A stretch of DNA of 64,000 nt, from the NCBI GenBank assembly GCA_009667805.1, contig CM019067.1, forward strand, positions 63,532,637-63,596,636. The letters run 5' to 3'. A program made the translations under genes and the position numbers. Below the pieces are notes generated by a model. The model saw nothing but the letters and a program-made list of their open reading frames with translations, was not told where the DNA came from and did no database searches. The stretch is from Leptobrachium leishanense. Its lineage: Eukaryota; Chordata; Amphibia; Anura; Megophryidae. This document shows positions 1 to 10,965 of the stretch, in pieces. Numbering within the stretch: position 1 is the stretch's first letter; the number at the start of each line of letters is the position of its first letter.

Positions 1-663
1 AAGCATGTGAAATTTGCGGGTACTAGGAATATAAAGGACACTGTCAAATCTCTTAGTTCTATGACTAATTTTGAGGGTGATTTTCCAGAATTTTTATCAT
101 TGTGTTTTAGATGTATTATAATTTTATGTGTATGATCATGTGCATACTCCCATACGTAGTGGCTAATATGCCTTAAGAGAATTCTTTATATGTGCAGTGC
201 ACCCTCTTGCCCTATATATGTTTCTTTTTCAGGTGTTGGAATTGGAGATCATTTCGTCAATACGTTTTTGAATTGGGAACTATCATTGAATTTGATCATT
301 GAAAAGTGGGCAGAGTATATATAAAGATGGCGTTTGATGCACTTCCGGTGGTGCGGGACTTAGTTGTATGACGCGCCGATTTCCTGAGAGAAACGCGCAT
401 GATGAGCATCTTGATATCAACTTGCGGGTTAAAGGTCCGGAGTGAAGAAAGATCGGCGGGGGACCACAAAGATGGACGGAATAACTTCCTGCCTATTTAG
501 TAACTTAATTGTTTAATTGTCCAATTATTGTATACATGTGCAATGTGTTGACATTTTTATTTACATCATCTGGAAAATCATCTTATATTTGTTGCTTTTG
601 CGATTGATGCTCCTATTTGAAGACACCACTTGCTGTCATTACCGAGCCAGTAACTTTACAGGC
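1..663. other. No recognisable gene
   Basis: I see no identifiable gene or repeat here. Frame +1 is open from position 1 to a TGA at 136-138 (45 codons), with no motif I recognise; it could be the end of an exon or of a retroelement frame, or chance. Confidence 0.4.
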
Positions 664-677
664 TCACAAACACGTGA
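664..677 (+). repeat. 14-bp direct repeat, left boundary of Penelope composite
   Basis: TCACAAACACGTGA occurs here and again at 13658-13671 in the same orientation. The two copies lie at the outer edges of the large inverted-repeat structure, as expected for a target-site duplication made when the whole composite integrated. The functional reading is inference. Confidence 0.6.
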
Positions 678-777
678 ACAAAGAATGGTGCAGCGCCACA
701 CAACATGCATCCACCACCAGGGTGCCCAGATAGCCAATCTCAGGATATAGTGGTTTCCCCTATACCATTACACACAA

Positions 778-3700
778 TGAAAGAATCAATAACCTGGATC
801 GGCGCAAGTACTGCTCTCTGGGGTCCCGGAATCTCGTGTATGTATATATATATAATATAAAAGAGACAATAATAGTGCAACACTGTTATACACAATATAA
901 TATAAATATATGTGGTATATATCCCACTCACAAGTGTAGAGCCGTACACTGGCTCTGAGTGGGTCCAGGCATGCGGGTGATTGTCTTCAACTTCTTAGGT
1001 GACCCCCACCTTACAGCAAATTTTCTGTCCGAAGTTTAAACAGTAGGAAGGGAAAAAGGAAGAGAATTCCTTGTGTAGATCCACAAATTAAGGTCACAAT
1101 GTTATGTACAGTTGGAATCGTACTCACATTCTGTGGAGCTCACACAGCTCATGGATATATGCCCATAGGTTTTTTTGTGGGAAAAAAAACCCAGAGGAAA
1201 AACCACCGATGTTGCAGGAATCAGCAAAGCAGGAATCAGAATTGGAGATGGAAAAATAAAAATTTATTTAAAATATAGTTAAAATCGCCACCAGAACGCG
1301 TTTCGCCGTATCAAGTAGCGGCTTCATCAGCTGGAATGGTTATCATGGTCCTATAGACCCTTTTATAGTGTCCATAAGCTTTCTTAATTATCCCCATATG
1401 TCCTGTTTGCTTCTTTAATTGATCCTTCCGGTTTCTTCGACATCTGATAATGGGCGCCGCCATTTTGCGCATGCGCGGTTTACTTCCGCGTTCCACCGCG
1501 TTCCAAAACGCCGCTTTTTAACTTCCGCGTTCCACCGCGTTCCAAGCGCCGCTCTTTTACTTCCGGTTGGCGATTCTCGGCCAGGAAGATAGAGTTTTTC
1601 TTTTTTTTTCACAAAATTCAACAGTTGAGGCTTTAAAAAACTTCCCCCTTTTCGCCATATGCATCGCAAAAAAACAAAACATTGCACATATTAAACTCAA
1701 ATGGAGCTAACACTGTAGAAGTAATTTGTGCACCCCGCAGGGTCTCCCAATTGTCAAACTGTATACCCATATAATCTGTGTGATGGCAGATTGAGAGAAA
1801 AATGTGACTTATTCGTAAACAATGTGTATAGAAAACATTACTTGTAGCCTCAAAAAACAGGAGTTTGTGTGATATCTACACTATCTAAACAGTGGCCATA
1901 TAGTCACTGTCCCATTTAACAACCCCTTTTATTAGAAAAAAGTGTCTTGTGCATCAGTGCTTAAATTTAGTTATAGTAGCTATATGCATTTAAAAGTGAT
2001 TATTATATCCTCTCTTACTTTTAGTGGTTTATTGAATATTAATCAGTGTTATGAATAGGTGTAAAATAGTATAAACCTTATTTATATTAAAATAATCCTG
2101 TAGTATTATGATTATACCAACATAGGTTTATTGCCTATCTAATGTGCCTACATAAATTACATATAAAAATCATAGACCTATGATTTACTATATTTTCTCA
2201 TTAAGTTTTATTTGAAAGCACTATTTAGTGCAATATAGTAGTATTAATATCGTGAATTATAATTATATATAATCAAATGTAAATGTGCCTTACTTATGCC
2301 ATATTAAATATGTTACTAAAAAAGTGCTTATATCTATCAAATATATTACTTATATATCAAAAACTATTAAACCTAAAATTTATTTTAGTGTTTTTCAGGT
2401 TTACAGTGGTTATTAATTAGTGCAAATTTGTGCAATATATCATCTGTGCATAATATGGATCTCGTTTGGATGGGAATGCTATTAAAATACTACACTATGA
2501 CTGTTCATTATATAGATGTTAATAGATGTAAGAACCTCACTATAAGAATGTAACATTAAAGTGCTATATTTGTAATAGGTGTGTATTCACCCTTTGAGGT
2601 GCTTTTGGATGTTAAGTATAATATATATACATTAAAATTTATATTAATATTTTAGTAATTATTAAAATATCGATGGAATCAGTATATTAATTAATAATGT
2701 GGACCTCATTTATATGGAAATACCATTGAATAATCGTGGATAGCTATTTTTGAGTGCTAAATACATATTTTAGATTTGTGTATTACCATTTTACAGTACT
2801 TTCATAAATTGGATGGAGAAAAAATAAATAAAAAATTATTAAATCTTTCCCCTTTCTTTTCCCTTTTCCTTCCCTTAAAAAATATTAATGAATGGGCTCC
2901 TTTAAACTCCTTTCTCATTCTTAACTACTATCTTCCCTTTCCCCATATATGATGTTTTTCTTTTTTCTTTTTTTTTTTTTCTCTTTTTTTTTATACTTGT
3001 ATATAGCCCCTCTCATCATGAATGATGAAAAGGGTGAGGGTATATAATTTATATCAAGACCCCAAGAAGTGCACAACAACTCACAAAAAATTAACCACCT
3101 CGAAATCATTATTTAGCCCATTTGGTGCCATAGTACCCATTTCATAGATGGTCCGCATCTCTTCTTGTCCCAATTTATTAACAATATTGTCATCCATATT
3201 GGTTTTGTGCACTTTCTTAATGGCCTTGAATTTCAGACCCAATGGAGAACCCCCATGTTGGAGCTTGAAATGTAGGGAAACCGAATGTTTTTCATAAGAC
3301 TTTTTTATGTTTCTAACATGTTCCGAAACTCTTATATTAAAAGCCCTCTTTGTGCGCCCAATATATTGAAGGCCACAAGGACATTCTAAGAGATATATTA
3401 CACTTTTTGAGCAGCAGTTGAGAGCCTCTTTCATTTGTGTCTTTTGGTTGGTTTTTTTATTCATAAACTCTATTCTACAGTCTTTCCTATTACCGGTCGA
3501 CCTACAGGCCAGACATTGTCCACAGACATAAAAGCCATTTTTTAAATTGAATTGGTTTTGGTTTATCTTTTTGTTTTTGGGTTTACTATGCACCAAATTC
3601 ATTTTTAGGTTCTTAACTCCCCTAAATACTATTTTTGGCTGTTCCCCCAGTATGCTATTGAGATCCTTATCTTTCCGAAGAACATGCCAGTGTTTCTTAA
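778..3700 (-). repeat. Left arm of the Penelope palindrome
   Basis: This arm matches the reverse complement of 4679-6325 joined to 12395-13660, with scattered substitutions and small indels. From its 5' end (right) it contains the C-terminal half of the ORF, an AT-rich 3' region (about 1350-3080) with poly-pyrimidine runs near 2950-2990, a GC-rich block near 1450-1560 with a short tandem repeat of the TTCCGCGTTCCACCGCG type, the ribozyme-like motif at 1288-1339, and the 3' end. Confidence 0.8.
1288..1339 (-). ncRNA. Hammerhead-like ribozyme motif, left Penelope copy
   Basis: Read on the minus strand: CCA, bulge, CCAG (stem I, 3' side), CTGATGA core (1324-1330), stem II GCCGC pairing with CGGC (a substitution relative to the right copy weakens one pair), GAAA core, a minimal stem III (AC GC GT) and GTT, then CTGGTGG pairing back in stem I. 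Predicted cleavage is between 1295 and 1294. This is the type I layout with very short stem III known from Penelope-like elements and newt satellite RNA. One extra unpaired A lies between CTGATGA and stem II, so activity is uncertain. Confidence 0.6.
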
Positions 3701-4274
3701 TGATTTTCTTCATATTTTTGGCTTTGCTACTATAATCACACAAAAATAGGACTTCTTCTTTGATGTTCTTTTTGGGTTTATATTGGAGTAAATTTGTCCG
3801 GTCGTCCTGTTTAAGTTGATCAATAATTGTATCTAATTCTAGGGCATTGTACCCCTTCTCCAAAAAGTCTTTTTTTAGTTGGTGGGCCTGTTGCTTAAAA
3901 ATATGGAGGTCTGAGCAATTACGTCTTAGGCGAATGAATTGCCCTCTAGGTACCCCTTTAAGCCACGATGGATTGTGACAACTAGTGGTGTTAATATAAG
4001 TATTGGTGTCTACTTCTTTAAAAAAAGTCTTACATTTGACAGACCCTTCACTAATATATATTTCTAAATCAAGAAAAGTTATTTTCTCCCTACTCCATTT
4101 GTTTTCCAATGTAATACCCCAAACTTGACTGTTGAGGCTATCCAGAAAGATGGTTAGATCTTCTTCACTGCCTCTCCAAATAAAAAATACGTCATCGATA
4201 TAACGTTTATAGATGGGGATGTTGTGCGCCCAGCTATGCGAACCGTAGACAAACTGGGTCTCCCAGCCTGCCAT
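3081..4274 (-). CDS. Penelope-like RT / GIY-YIG polyprotein, 5'-truncated
   Basis: This 397-residue frame is the C-terminal part of a Penelope-family protein. It begins inside the reverse transcriptase, just before motif C: YIDD is at residues 25-28, followed by the FLDL segment near 66-69 and the PRGQFIRLRR thumb-like segment near 109-118. A cysteine cluster of CxxCxxC form begins near residue 251. The GIY-YIG endonuclease core (CGLQYIG, then arginine and SEH) lies near 300-319, close to the C-terminus. Both activities act in the nucleus, where the endonuclease nicks DNA and the RT copies the element RNA. The cysteine cluster between RT and nuclease suggests the Neptune lineage (inference). 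The first ATG is simply the junction with foreign sequence at about 4275, not a natural start; the fingers and motifs A and B are missing. The remaining frame has no stop, but the protein cannot be complete. Confidence 0.85.
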   Translation of the reverse strand: MAGWETQFVYGSHSWAHNIPIYKRYIDDVFFIWRGSEEDLTIFLDSLNSQVWGITLENKWSREKITFLDLEIYISEGSVKCKTFFKEVDTNTYINTTSCHNPSWLKGVPRGQFIRLRRNCSDLHIFKQQAHQLKKDFLEKGYNALELDTIIDQLKQDDRTNLLQYKPKKNIKEEVLFLCDYSSKAKNMKKIIKKHWHVLRKDKDLNSILGEQPKIVFRGVKNLKMNLVHSKPKNKKINQNQFNLKNGFYVCGQCLACRSTGNRKDCRIEFMNKKTNQKTQMKEALNCCSKSVIYLLECPCGLQYIGRTKRAFNIRVSEHVRNIKKSYEKHSVSLHFKLQHGGSPLGLKFKAIKKVHKTNMDDNIVNKLGQEEMRTIYEMGTMAPNGLNNDFEVVNFL

Positions 4275-4682
4275 ATATAGGTTCGATGACGCCAGTCCTC
4301 AGGGGGAGTTCCCGGAGGCTTGGCCGACATCCAAGATGTCGGCCAGCTCCGGGAAAGGATCACGAACCAGCGCTTTTCAGCGCCGATTCGCGATCCAGCT
4401 CCCCAGGGGTTAATGCCAGGCACCATTTGGAAGGGCAGGCTGTGCCCTTCCAAATGATGCCTGGGTTAACCCCCGCAGAGCCGCCGATCGGGGGGGAGAG
4501 AGGTCCGAAGGACCTCCCCCCCTCCCTTTCAGGCGCCTCCTCCGCACATGCGGGGGGGGGCGCCTGAATCAGGTGTCATCGCGGCAGCGGTCCCGGCGGC
4601 TGCGGTCCCGGATGCCGGGCTGACATCGAGGATGTCAGCACGCACCGGGGGGGCCAGCGATCCTCAGCATTGAAGTGGTTAA
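4275..4682 (-). mobile_element. Truncated piggyBac-like MITE at the palindrome centre
   Basis: This GC-rich piece is the reverse complement of the outer part of the element at 51919-53159. It ends at a TTAA (4679-4682) that coincides with a TTAA in the Penelope ORF: the same ORF position in the left copy (3697-3700) is uninterrupted. So the MITE inserted at TTAA in the right copy, and its other end was lost where it now abuts the left copy near 4275-4284. Confidence 0.7.
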
Positions 4683-6325
4683 GAAACACTGGCATGTTCT
4701 TCGGAAAGATAAGGATCTCAATAGCATACTGGGGGAACAGCCAAAAATAGTATTTAGGGGAGTTAAGAACCTAAAAATGAATTTGGTGCATAGTAAACCC
4801 AAAAACAAAAAGATAAACCAAAACCAATTCAATTTAAAAAATGGCTTTTATGTCTGTGGACAATGTCTGGCCTGTAGGTCGACCGGTAATAGGAAAGACT
4901 GTAGAATAGAGTTTATGAATAAAAAAACCAACCAAAAGACACAAATGAAAGAGGCTCTCAACTGCTGCTCAAAAAGTGTAATATATCTCTTAGAATGTCC
5001 TTGTGGCCTTCAATATATTGGGCGCACAAAGAGGGCTTTTAATATAAGAGTTTCGGAACATGTTAGAAACATAAAAAAGTCTTATGAAAAACATTCGGTT
5101 TCCCTACATTTCAAGCTCCAACATGGGGGTTCTCCATTGGGTCTGAAATTCAAGGCCATTAAGAAAGTGCACAAAACCAATATGGATGACAATATTGTTA
5201 ATAAATGGGACAAGAAGAGATGCGGACCATCTATGAAATGGGTACTATGGCACCAAATGGGCTAAATAATGATTTCGAGGTGGTTAATTTTTTGTTAGTT
5301 GTTGTGCACTTCTTGGGGTCTTGATATAAATTATATACCCTCACCCTTTTCATCATTCATGATGAGAGGGGCTATATACAAGTATAAAAAAAAAGAGAAA
5401 AAAAAAAAAAAGAAAAACATCATATATGGGGAAAGGGAAGATAGTAGTTAAGAATGAGAAAGGAGTTTAAAGGAGCCCATTCATTAATATTTTTTAAGGG
5501 AAGGAAAAGGGAAAAGAAAGGGGAAAGATTTAATAATTTTTTATTTATTTTTTCTCCATCCAATTTATGAAAGTACTGTAAAATGGTAATACACAAATCT
5601 AAAATATGTATTTAGCACTCAAAAATAGCTATCCACGATTATTCAATGGTATTTCCATATAAATGAGGTCCACATTATTAATTAATATACTGATTCCATC
5701 GATATTTTAATAATTACTAAAATATTAATATAAATTTTAATGTATATATATTATACTTAACATCCAAAAGCACCTCAAAGGGTGAATACACACCTATTAC
5801 AAATATAGCACTTTAATGTTACATTCTTATAGTGAGGTTCTTACATCTATTAACATCTATATAATGAACAGTCATAGTGTAGTATTTTAATAGCATTCCC
5901 ATCCAAACGAGATCCATATTATGCACAGATGATATATTGCACAAATTTGCACTAATTAATAACCACTGTAAACATGAAAAACACTAAAATAAATTTTAGG
6001 TTTAATAGTTTTTTGATATATAAGTAATATATTTGATAGATATAAGCACTTTTTTAGTAACATATTTAATATGGCATAAGTAAGGCACATTTACATTTGA
6101 TTATATATAATTATTATTCACAATATTAATACTACTATATTGCACTAAATAGTGCTTTCAAATAAAACTTAATGAGAAAATATAGTAGATCATAGGTCTA
6201 TGATTTTTATATGTAATTTATGTAGGCACATTAGATAGGCAATAAACCTATGTTGGTATAATCATAATACTACAGGATTATTTTAATATAAATAAGGTTT
6301 ATACTATTTTACACCTATTCATAAC
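4679..6325 (+). repeat. Right arm of the Penelope palindrome, inner part
   Basis: Inverted copy of about 2055-3700. It holds the remaining ORF (to about 5290) and then about 1 kb of AT-rich 3' region. It is interrupted at 6325 by the chromovirus and continues at 12395. Confidence 0.8.
4683..5290 (+). pseudogene. Penelope-like ORF remnant, GIY-YIG end
   Basis: The right-hand copy of the Penelope protein starts abruptly at the MITE-derived TTAA, in the region between RT and nuclease. It retains the CGQCLACRS cysteine cluster and the GIY-YIG core (CGLQYIGRTKRAF). Near 5205 a one-base loss in a short T run, compared with the left copy, shifts the frame, so the last about 25 residues differ and the frame stops at 5265. 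The remaining homologous codons continue to about 5290 in another frame. It has no RT and cannot make a functional protein. Confidence 0.85.
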
Positions 6326-6472
6326 TGTCACGTTGGCCCCCGCACCCCCCCGGCGCCTGGCAGCAGCTTCCTCGCTGCTCGCTGGCCAGGCGCCGAGTGA
6401 TATTGCGGTCGCTTCCGCACACGTGGGGACGCCGGGGGGCGGGGCCTGGCGGGCTGGCGCGGACCCGCCGGG

Positions 6473-6514
6473 TTTAAAGCCCAGACTCTCAGAGAAGCCG
6501 GTGCCCTGACGTGG
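6473..6514 (+). promoter_or_regulatory. Predicted LTR promoter and self-priming 5' end
   Basis: TTTAAA at 6473-6478 lies 30 bp upstream of GCCCTGACGTGG (6503-6514). That 12-mer is complementary to 7194-7205, the first 12 nt after the LTR (10 Watson-Crick pairs plus two G-U). TATA-to-start spacing makes 6503 a natural transcript 5' end. Together this fits the Tf1/sushi mechanism, in which the RNA 5' end folds back and primes its own reverse transcription. Confidence 0.65.
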
Positions 6515-6563
6515 TAGTTACTTCCCGCAGAGCTCTTGTATATTGTTACATAATTATTGACTA

Positions 6564-6838
6564 TTCTGTGTATGACACCTGGCATTGGCAAACTAACGAT
6601 TCTGTGCATGACCCTTGGCATTGGCAAACTGACGATTCTGTGTATGACCCCTGGCATTGGCAAACTAACGATTCTGTGCATGACCCTGGCATTGGCAAAC
6701 TAACGATTCTGTGCATGACCCTTGGCATTGGCAAACTAACGATTCTGTGCATGACCCTTGGCATTGGCAAACTAACGATTCTGTGCATGACCCCTGGTAT
6801 TGGCAAATCAACGATTCTGTGAATAACTCCTGGTATTG
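6564..6838 (+). repeat. 36-bp tandem repeats inside 5' LTR
   Basis: Eight units of the type TCTGTGCATGACCCTTGGCA plus TTGGCAAACTAACGAT; the last unit is degenerate. The same eight units occur in the 3' LTR at about 11763-12036. The spacer-free repetition explains the long overlapping reading frames on both strands, which are not genes. A role as repeated enhancer or transcription-factor sites in the transcribed leader is possible but unproven. Confidence 0.85.
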
Positions 6839-7193
6839 ACTTTACTCCTCTATTCTGGTATTGAGGTCAGTCTGTGTGGCACCCCAAGCACACATCAGAC
6901 CACCCCTTGTATTGTTAGGGTCTTGGGAGGAGTTAACTATTCTAGTTCTTGTGTATCATTCTGTGTCTGTCTAGTCGTGCCGACCACTCTAAGGATCGGA
7001 AGGGTAGAGAGTGTCCTGCGTATAGGGACCACTAGCCAGATAGCAGAGGGATCCGTGACGTCTCTCTTGTATGTGTTCTGTACTGCCCTTCTAGTAGTCT
7101 GTCTAGTCGTACCGACCACTCTAAGGATCGGAAGGTTAGAGAGTGACCTGCGTACAGGGACCACCACTATAGTAATCAGGGGGATCCGTGACA

Positions 7194-7205
7194 TTACGTC
7201 AGGGC
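7194..7205 (+). other. Putative self-priming primer binding site
   Basis: TTACGTCAGGGC starts immediately after the 5' LTR and does not begin with the TGG expected for a tRNA 3' end. It is complementary to the predicted transcript 5' end at 6503-6514. The gag ATG follows at 7208. Confidence 0.65.
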
Positions 7206-7207
7206 CA

Positions 7208-9055
7208 ATGGATCCCGCAGACCTCTCTAATCAGTTGACACGTATTGCAGCCAGACAAGAAGAGCAGGACCATAGGATGGACCAGATTGCTCTTGCTCTG
7301 CAAACCCTGCTAAACCGATCCAGTTCTGGAACTGCAAGCCCTCCAGACCCAGTAGTGCCTAGGGTCAGTTCGGCCGCTCTCGAGGGTTGTAGGCTCAGTA
7401 TGAAGGCACCCGTACGTTATGATGGAACGCCAAACTTATGCCGGGGCTTTCTGACCCAACTCGAGATCTTGTTCGAAAACAATCCAGGGTCCTGTATGTC
7501 TGATAAAGCCAAAGTAGGCTATCTGATTAATCACTTGACCGAAAAAGCTTTATTGTGGGCCACGCCCTTGTGGGAGAACAAGAAACCCATCATTTATGAC
7601 TATGAGGGTTTTACCTCCGAGTTAAAGCGTACCTTTGATCCCTCTAGAAGGGCTACCAATGCGGGTAGATCCCTGTTTCACATCAAACAGGGTAATAGGA
7701 GGGTCTCCGACTATGCCATTGAGTTTAAGACTTTGTCTTCTGAGGTACACTGGCCGAACGACGTTTTAACACTGGCCTTTACCGAAGGTCTGAACGAGGC
7801 GTTTATGTTTGAATTGGCTCCCTTAAAATTACCAGAACATCTGGATCATTTGGTTGATTTCTGCATTGCCATGGACGATCAAATCAGGGAAAGGAGACAC
7901 CCCAGAGATAGACCCAGAAGGGTCCTGCCTCCTTTACCCTTAGTACCCAGGCATACCACTGCATCAGGTAACCTGGAGACCGTTAAGACCGATGTACCGG
8001 CCATTGAACCCATGCAGATAGGTAAAACGGGTATTTCAGAGGCAGAGAGAGCTCACAGGAGAGAAAGGGGGCTCTGTTTTTATTGTGCCGGGGCAGATCA
8101 TTTCCGCCTTCAATGTCCTCAGAGACCCAGGGGTAGCAGGGGTGAGAGTGGCAAATCAGGTCAAAAAACAGTTAATACCCAGGTTATTGGTTCTCTGTAT
8201 GCCTCCTTTGTGGATGATGAGAAAAAAAAAACTCGGATTCTGTTACCCATCTCCCTCACCTGGGAGGGGGTTCACCTCGAGTCTGAGGCGTTCCTAGACT
8301 CTGGAGCCTCAGGTAATTTTATGGATAGATGTTTTGCCGCCAACCACCTCTTACCTCTAGTTCTGAAGGAGAGGCCTCTTATGGTAGAAGCCATAGACGG
8401 GAAACCCCTGTCATGTCCCCATATCACTCACGACACTATCGATGTGTGCATGACTACAGGAGTTCTGCACCGTGAAATCATACGATTCCAGGTTATCGAC
8501 TCTCCCTCCTGTCCTGTCGTTCTAGGGTTCCCATGGTTAACGGAACATAACCCGGTGATTGACTGGGCCCAGCGAGATATAAAGTGTTGGGGTCCTAGTT
8601 GCCAGTCAAAGTGCCTGGGCAGGGTTGATGTGATTGGTAGCCTCAATATTGCCACAGCACCTCCTTTGTCCACTGAAGTCCCTGAATGTTATATGGCGCT
8701 AAAGGAGGTGTTCTCTAAAACCAGGACTGAGGTCCTACCACCGCATCGTCCTTATGACTGTGCTATAGAGTTACTCCCTGGTACTATGCCTCCTAGAGGA
8801 CACGTATACCCTTTGTCACAAAAGGAAAACGACATTATGGAGGAATATATAAGAGAGAATCTAGAGCGAGGATTCATCAGACGATCCTCCTCTCCAGCAG
8901 GAGCAGGTTTTTTTTTCGTTTCCAAAAAAGAGGGTGACCTGCGACCTTGCATCGATTATAGAGGTTTGAATAGGATTACCATAAGAAATGCATATCCAAT
9001 ACCTCTTATAACAGAATTGTTCGACCCGTTTAAAAGGGGCCCGTATTTATACTAA
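7208..9055 (+). CDS. Chromovirus gag-protease-RT N-terminal part (broken)
   Basis: One continuous frame encodes Gag and the start of Pol. I chose ATG 7208 because it follows the LTR and primer site and opens with a coiled-coil-like stretch (MDPADLSNQ...). The capsid-like region follows (about residues 60-220). A CCHC zinc knuckle [14 protein letters not shown] lies near residue 290, binding RNA genome. An aspartic protease DSGA motif lies near residue 365. The RT N-terminal region ([11 protein letters not shown]) follows near residue 580. Gag and Pol appear fused in one frame, as in Tf1-type elements. The frame stops at 9053-9055 after a one-base shift near 9025-9040; the RT continues in another frame. 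Confidence 0.88.
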   Translation: MDPADLSNQLTRIAARQEEQDHRMDQIALALQTLLNRSSSGTASPPDPVVPRVSSAALEGCRLSMKAPVRYDGTPNLCRGFLTQLEILFENNPGSCMSDKAKVGYLINHLTEKALLWATPLWENKKPIIYDYEGFTSELKRTFDPSRRATNAGRSLFHIKQGNRRVSDYAIEFKTLSSEVHWPNDVLTLAFTEGLNEAFMFELAPLKLPEHLDHLVDFCIAMDDQIRERRHPRDRPRRVLPPLPLVPRHTTASGNLETVKTDVPAIEPMQIGKTGISEAERAHRRERGLCFYCAGADHFRLQCPQRPRGSRGESGKSGQKTVNTQVIGSLYASFVDDEKKKTRILLPISLTWEGVHLESEAFLDSGASGNFMDRCFAANHLLPLVLKERPLMVEAIDGKPLSCPHITHDTIDVCMTTGVLHREIIRFQVIDSPSCPVVLGFPWLTEHNPVIDWAQRDIKCWGPSCQSKCLGRVDVIGSLNIATAPPLSTEVPECYMALKEVFSKTRTEVLPPHRPYDCAIELLPGTMPPRGHVYPLSQKENDIMEEYIRENLERGFIRRSSSPAGAGFFFVSKKEGDLRPCIDYRGLNRITIRNAYPIPLITELFDPFKRGPYLY

Positions 9056-9545
9056 ACTTGATTTACGCGGAGCATACAACCTGGTCAGGGTTAAGAAGGG
9101 GCACGAATGGAAAACGGCTTTTAATACACGTAGCGGGCATTATGAATACCTGGTGATGCCCTTTGGGTTATGCAATGCGCCAGCCGTTTTCCAGGACCTC
9201 ATAAACGACACCCTAAGGGACTTTCTGCAAACGTTCGTTATAGTATATCTGGACGACATCCTGATATACTCTCCTGATAAGGGAACTCATCACGCCCACG
9301 TGAAACAAGTGTTGAAGAGACTATTGAGGGCTGGGTTATACTGTAAGCTAGAGAAATGCTTATTCGACATAGAGACAGTGCACTTTCTTGGGTATATAAT
9401 AACCCCTGAGGGTTTCCAAATGGATCCTAAAAAACTCTCAGCGATTCTTGACTGGCCTTTACCCCAAGGGCTTAAAGCCATCCAGAGGTTTCTGGGTTTT
9501 ACTAATACTACCGGAGGTTCATTAAAAACTTTTCGGCCTTGGTAG
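9039..9545 (+). pseudogene. Chromovirus reverse transcriptase, palm region (frame-shifted segment)
   Basis: Continuation of Pol in a new frame. It has the [13 protein letters not shown] motif and the catalytic YLDD (9246-9257), then the connection region. Together with the preceding segment this is a full Ty3/gypsy RT palm, which copies the element RNA into DNA in a cytoplasmic particle. It ends at TAG 9543-9545 after a one-base loss near 9506. The active-site residues are intact, so only the frame is broken. Confidence 0.85.
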
Positions 9546-10468
9546 CTCCCCTCACGGCTATGACTAAAAAAGGGCTGGTGAATCAGAAATGGACACCCCA
9601 GGCCAGTCAAGCCTTTGAGGCACTTAAACAGGCATTCACTACTGCCCCTGTTCTCCGACATCCTGATCCGGCTCTGCCTTTCCAGGTTGAAGTTGACGCC
9701 TCCGAGCTAGGTCTTGGTGCAGTCTTGTCCCAAAGGGAGGCACCCGACAAACCCTTGCATCCATGCGGCTTCTATTCCCGAAAGTTGTCCCCGGCAGAAA
9801 GGAACTATGATATCGGAAATAGAGAGTTGTTAGCAGTAATCGCAGCCTTGACGGAGTGGAGATACTTATTGGAGGGGTCTAGGGACCCCATTGTCATCAT
9901 AACCGATCATAAGAATCTCACGTACATTGGAGACGCTAAACGGTTGAATGCCAGACAGGCGAGATGGTCATTGTTTCTTTCCAGCTTTAATTTCGTCCTC
10001 ACATATAGACCTGGGTCAAGAAACATTAAAGCAGACGCATTGTCAAGACAGTACGAATCCTACGAACATAACATCCAAGATCAGCATCCCATTGTACCCC
10101 AGGAAAGAATTATAGCTCTTACCACGATTAGTGTCTCGTCTCCTCTGATGTTGAGATTGCAGACCGCCCAGGGTACAGCTCCTGGGGGGAGACCTCCTGC
10201 GAAACTCTTTGTACCTGAGAACGAAAGAGAAGAAGTATTAAAACTGTATCATGATAACAAAACCTCTGGGCACATGGGGATCACCAAAACAGTGTCTAGC
10301 ATACGTAAACTCCTCTGGTGGCCCACGGTGCGCCGTGATGTTAAAGATTACATAACCGTGTGCGAGGTGTGCACAAGACATAAAAGTCCCCAAACAGCGC
10401 CCATTGGTTTACTCCAGCCTCTGCCAATCCCCGAACGACCATGGTCGCATTTAGCTATGGATTTTTAG
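9509..10468 (+). pseudogene. Chromovirus RNase H and integrase zinc domain (frame-shifted segment)
   Basis: Third Pol segment. The RNase H begins near 9680 with the FQVEVDASELGLGAVLSQ region (catalytic Asp in VDAS), continues through ELLAVIAAL and ITDHKNL, and ends with ADALSR near 10035. RNase H removes template RNA. The integrase N-terminal HHCC zinc domain follows (HDNKTSGHMG ... CEVCTRH, about 10245-10380). A one-base loss in a T run near 10462-10466 produces TAG and breaks the frame just before the catalytic core. Confidence 0.85.
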
Positions 10469-10965
10469 TAGAGTTACCCGAGTCAAGAGGGAATACTGTA
10501 ATACTCACGGTCATAGATCGATTCTCCAAAATGGGTCACTATATTCCTCTTCGGAAACTTCCTTCGGCAGCCGAACTGGTGCCCATTTTTATTTCCAATG
10601 TGGTCCGCTTACACGGTATTCCTCTTGGGATTGTCTCGGATAGGGGGACCCAATTCGTCTCCAGATTCTGGAAAGGGTTTTGCAAGAGTGTGGGGATAGA
10701 CCTATCCTTCTCTTCGGCCTATCACCCCCAGACCAACGGGGCAGCGGAACGAGCCAACCAAAATATAGAGAAATATCTCAGGTGCTTTATATCCGAACGA
10801 CAAGATAACTGGTCAGACCTGATACCGTGGGCAGAGTATGCCTTGAACAGTGCAGTAAGCGAAGCCACAGGACATTCCCCTTTCTTCACTGTTTACGGTT
10901 TTGATCCTCCCGTGCTCCTGCTACGTTTCCTGATACCGCGATTCCTGCTCTGGATGAGCATTTAG
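10465..10965 (+). pseudogene. Chromovirus integrase catalytic core (frame-shifted segment)
   Basis: The DDE integrase core inserts the cDNA into chromosomes. Visible catalytic residues are the Asp in VIDRFSKMGHY, the Asp in IVSDRGTQF and the Glu in NGAAERANQ, with family-typical spacing. The conserved SSAYHPQTNG lies just before the Glu. The frame shifts near 10915 and reads to a TAG at 10963-10965. Confidence 0.87.

Larger units (their letters stand above)
6326..7193 (+). repeat. 5' LTR of chromovirus
   Basis: 868 bp, TG...CA ends (TGTCACG...GTGACA). It contains a GC-rich 5' part, a TTTAAA box at 6473-6478, eight about 36-bp tandem units (6564-6838), and a pair of related segments carrying GACCACTCTAAGGATCGGAAG near 6978 and 7118. 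Compared with the 3' LTR I find only one- or two-base indels in homopolymers. Confidence 0.92.

Noticed and set aside
6511..6822. CRISPR-like array of 36-bp repeats
   Set aside because: Units are directly adjacent with no spacers and are duplicated identically in the other LTR.
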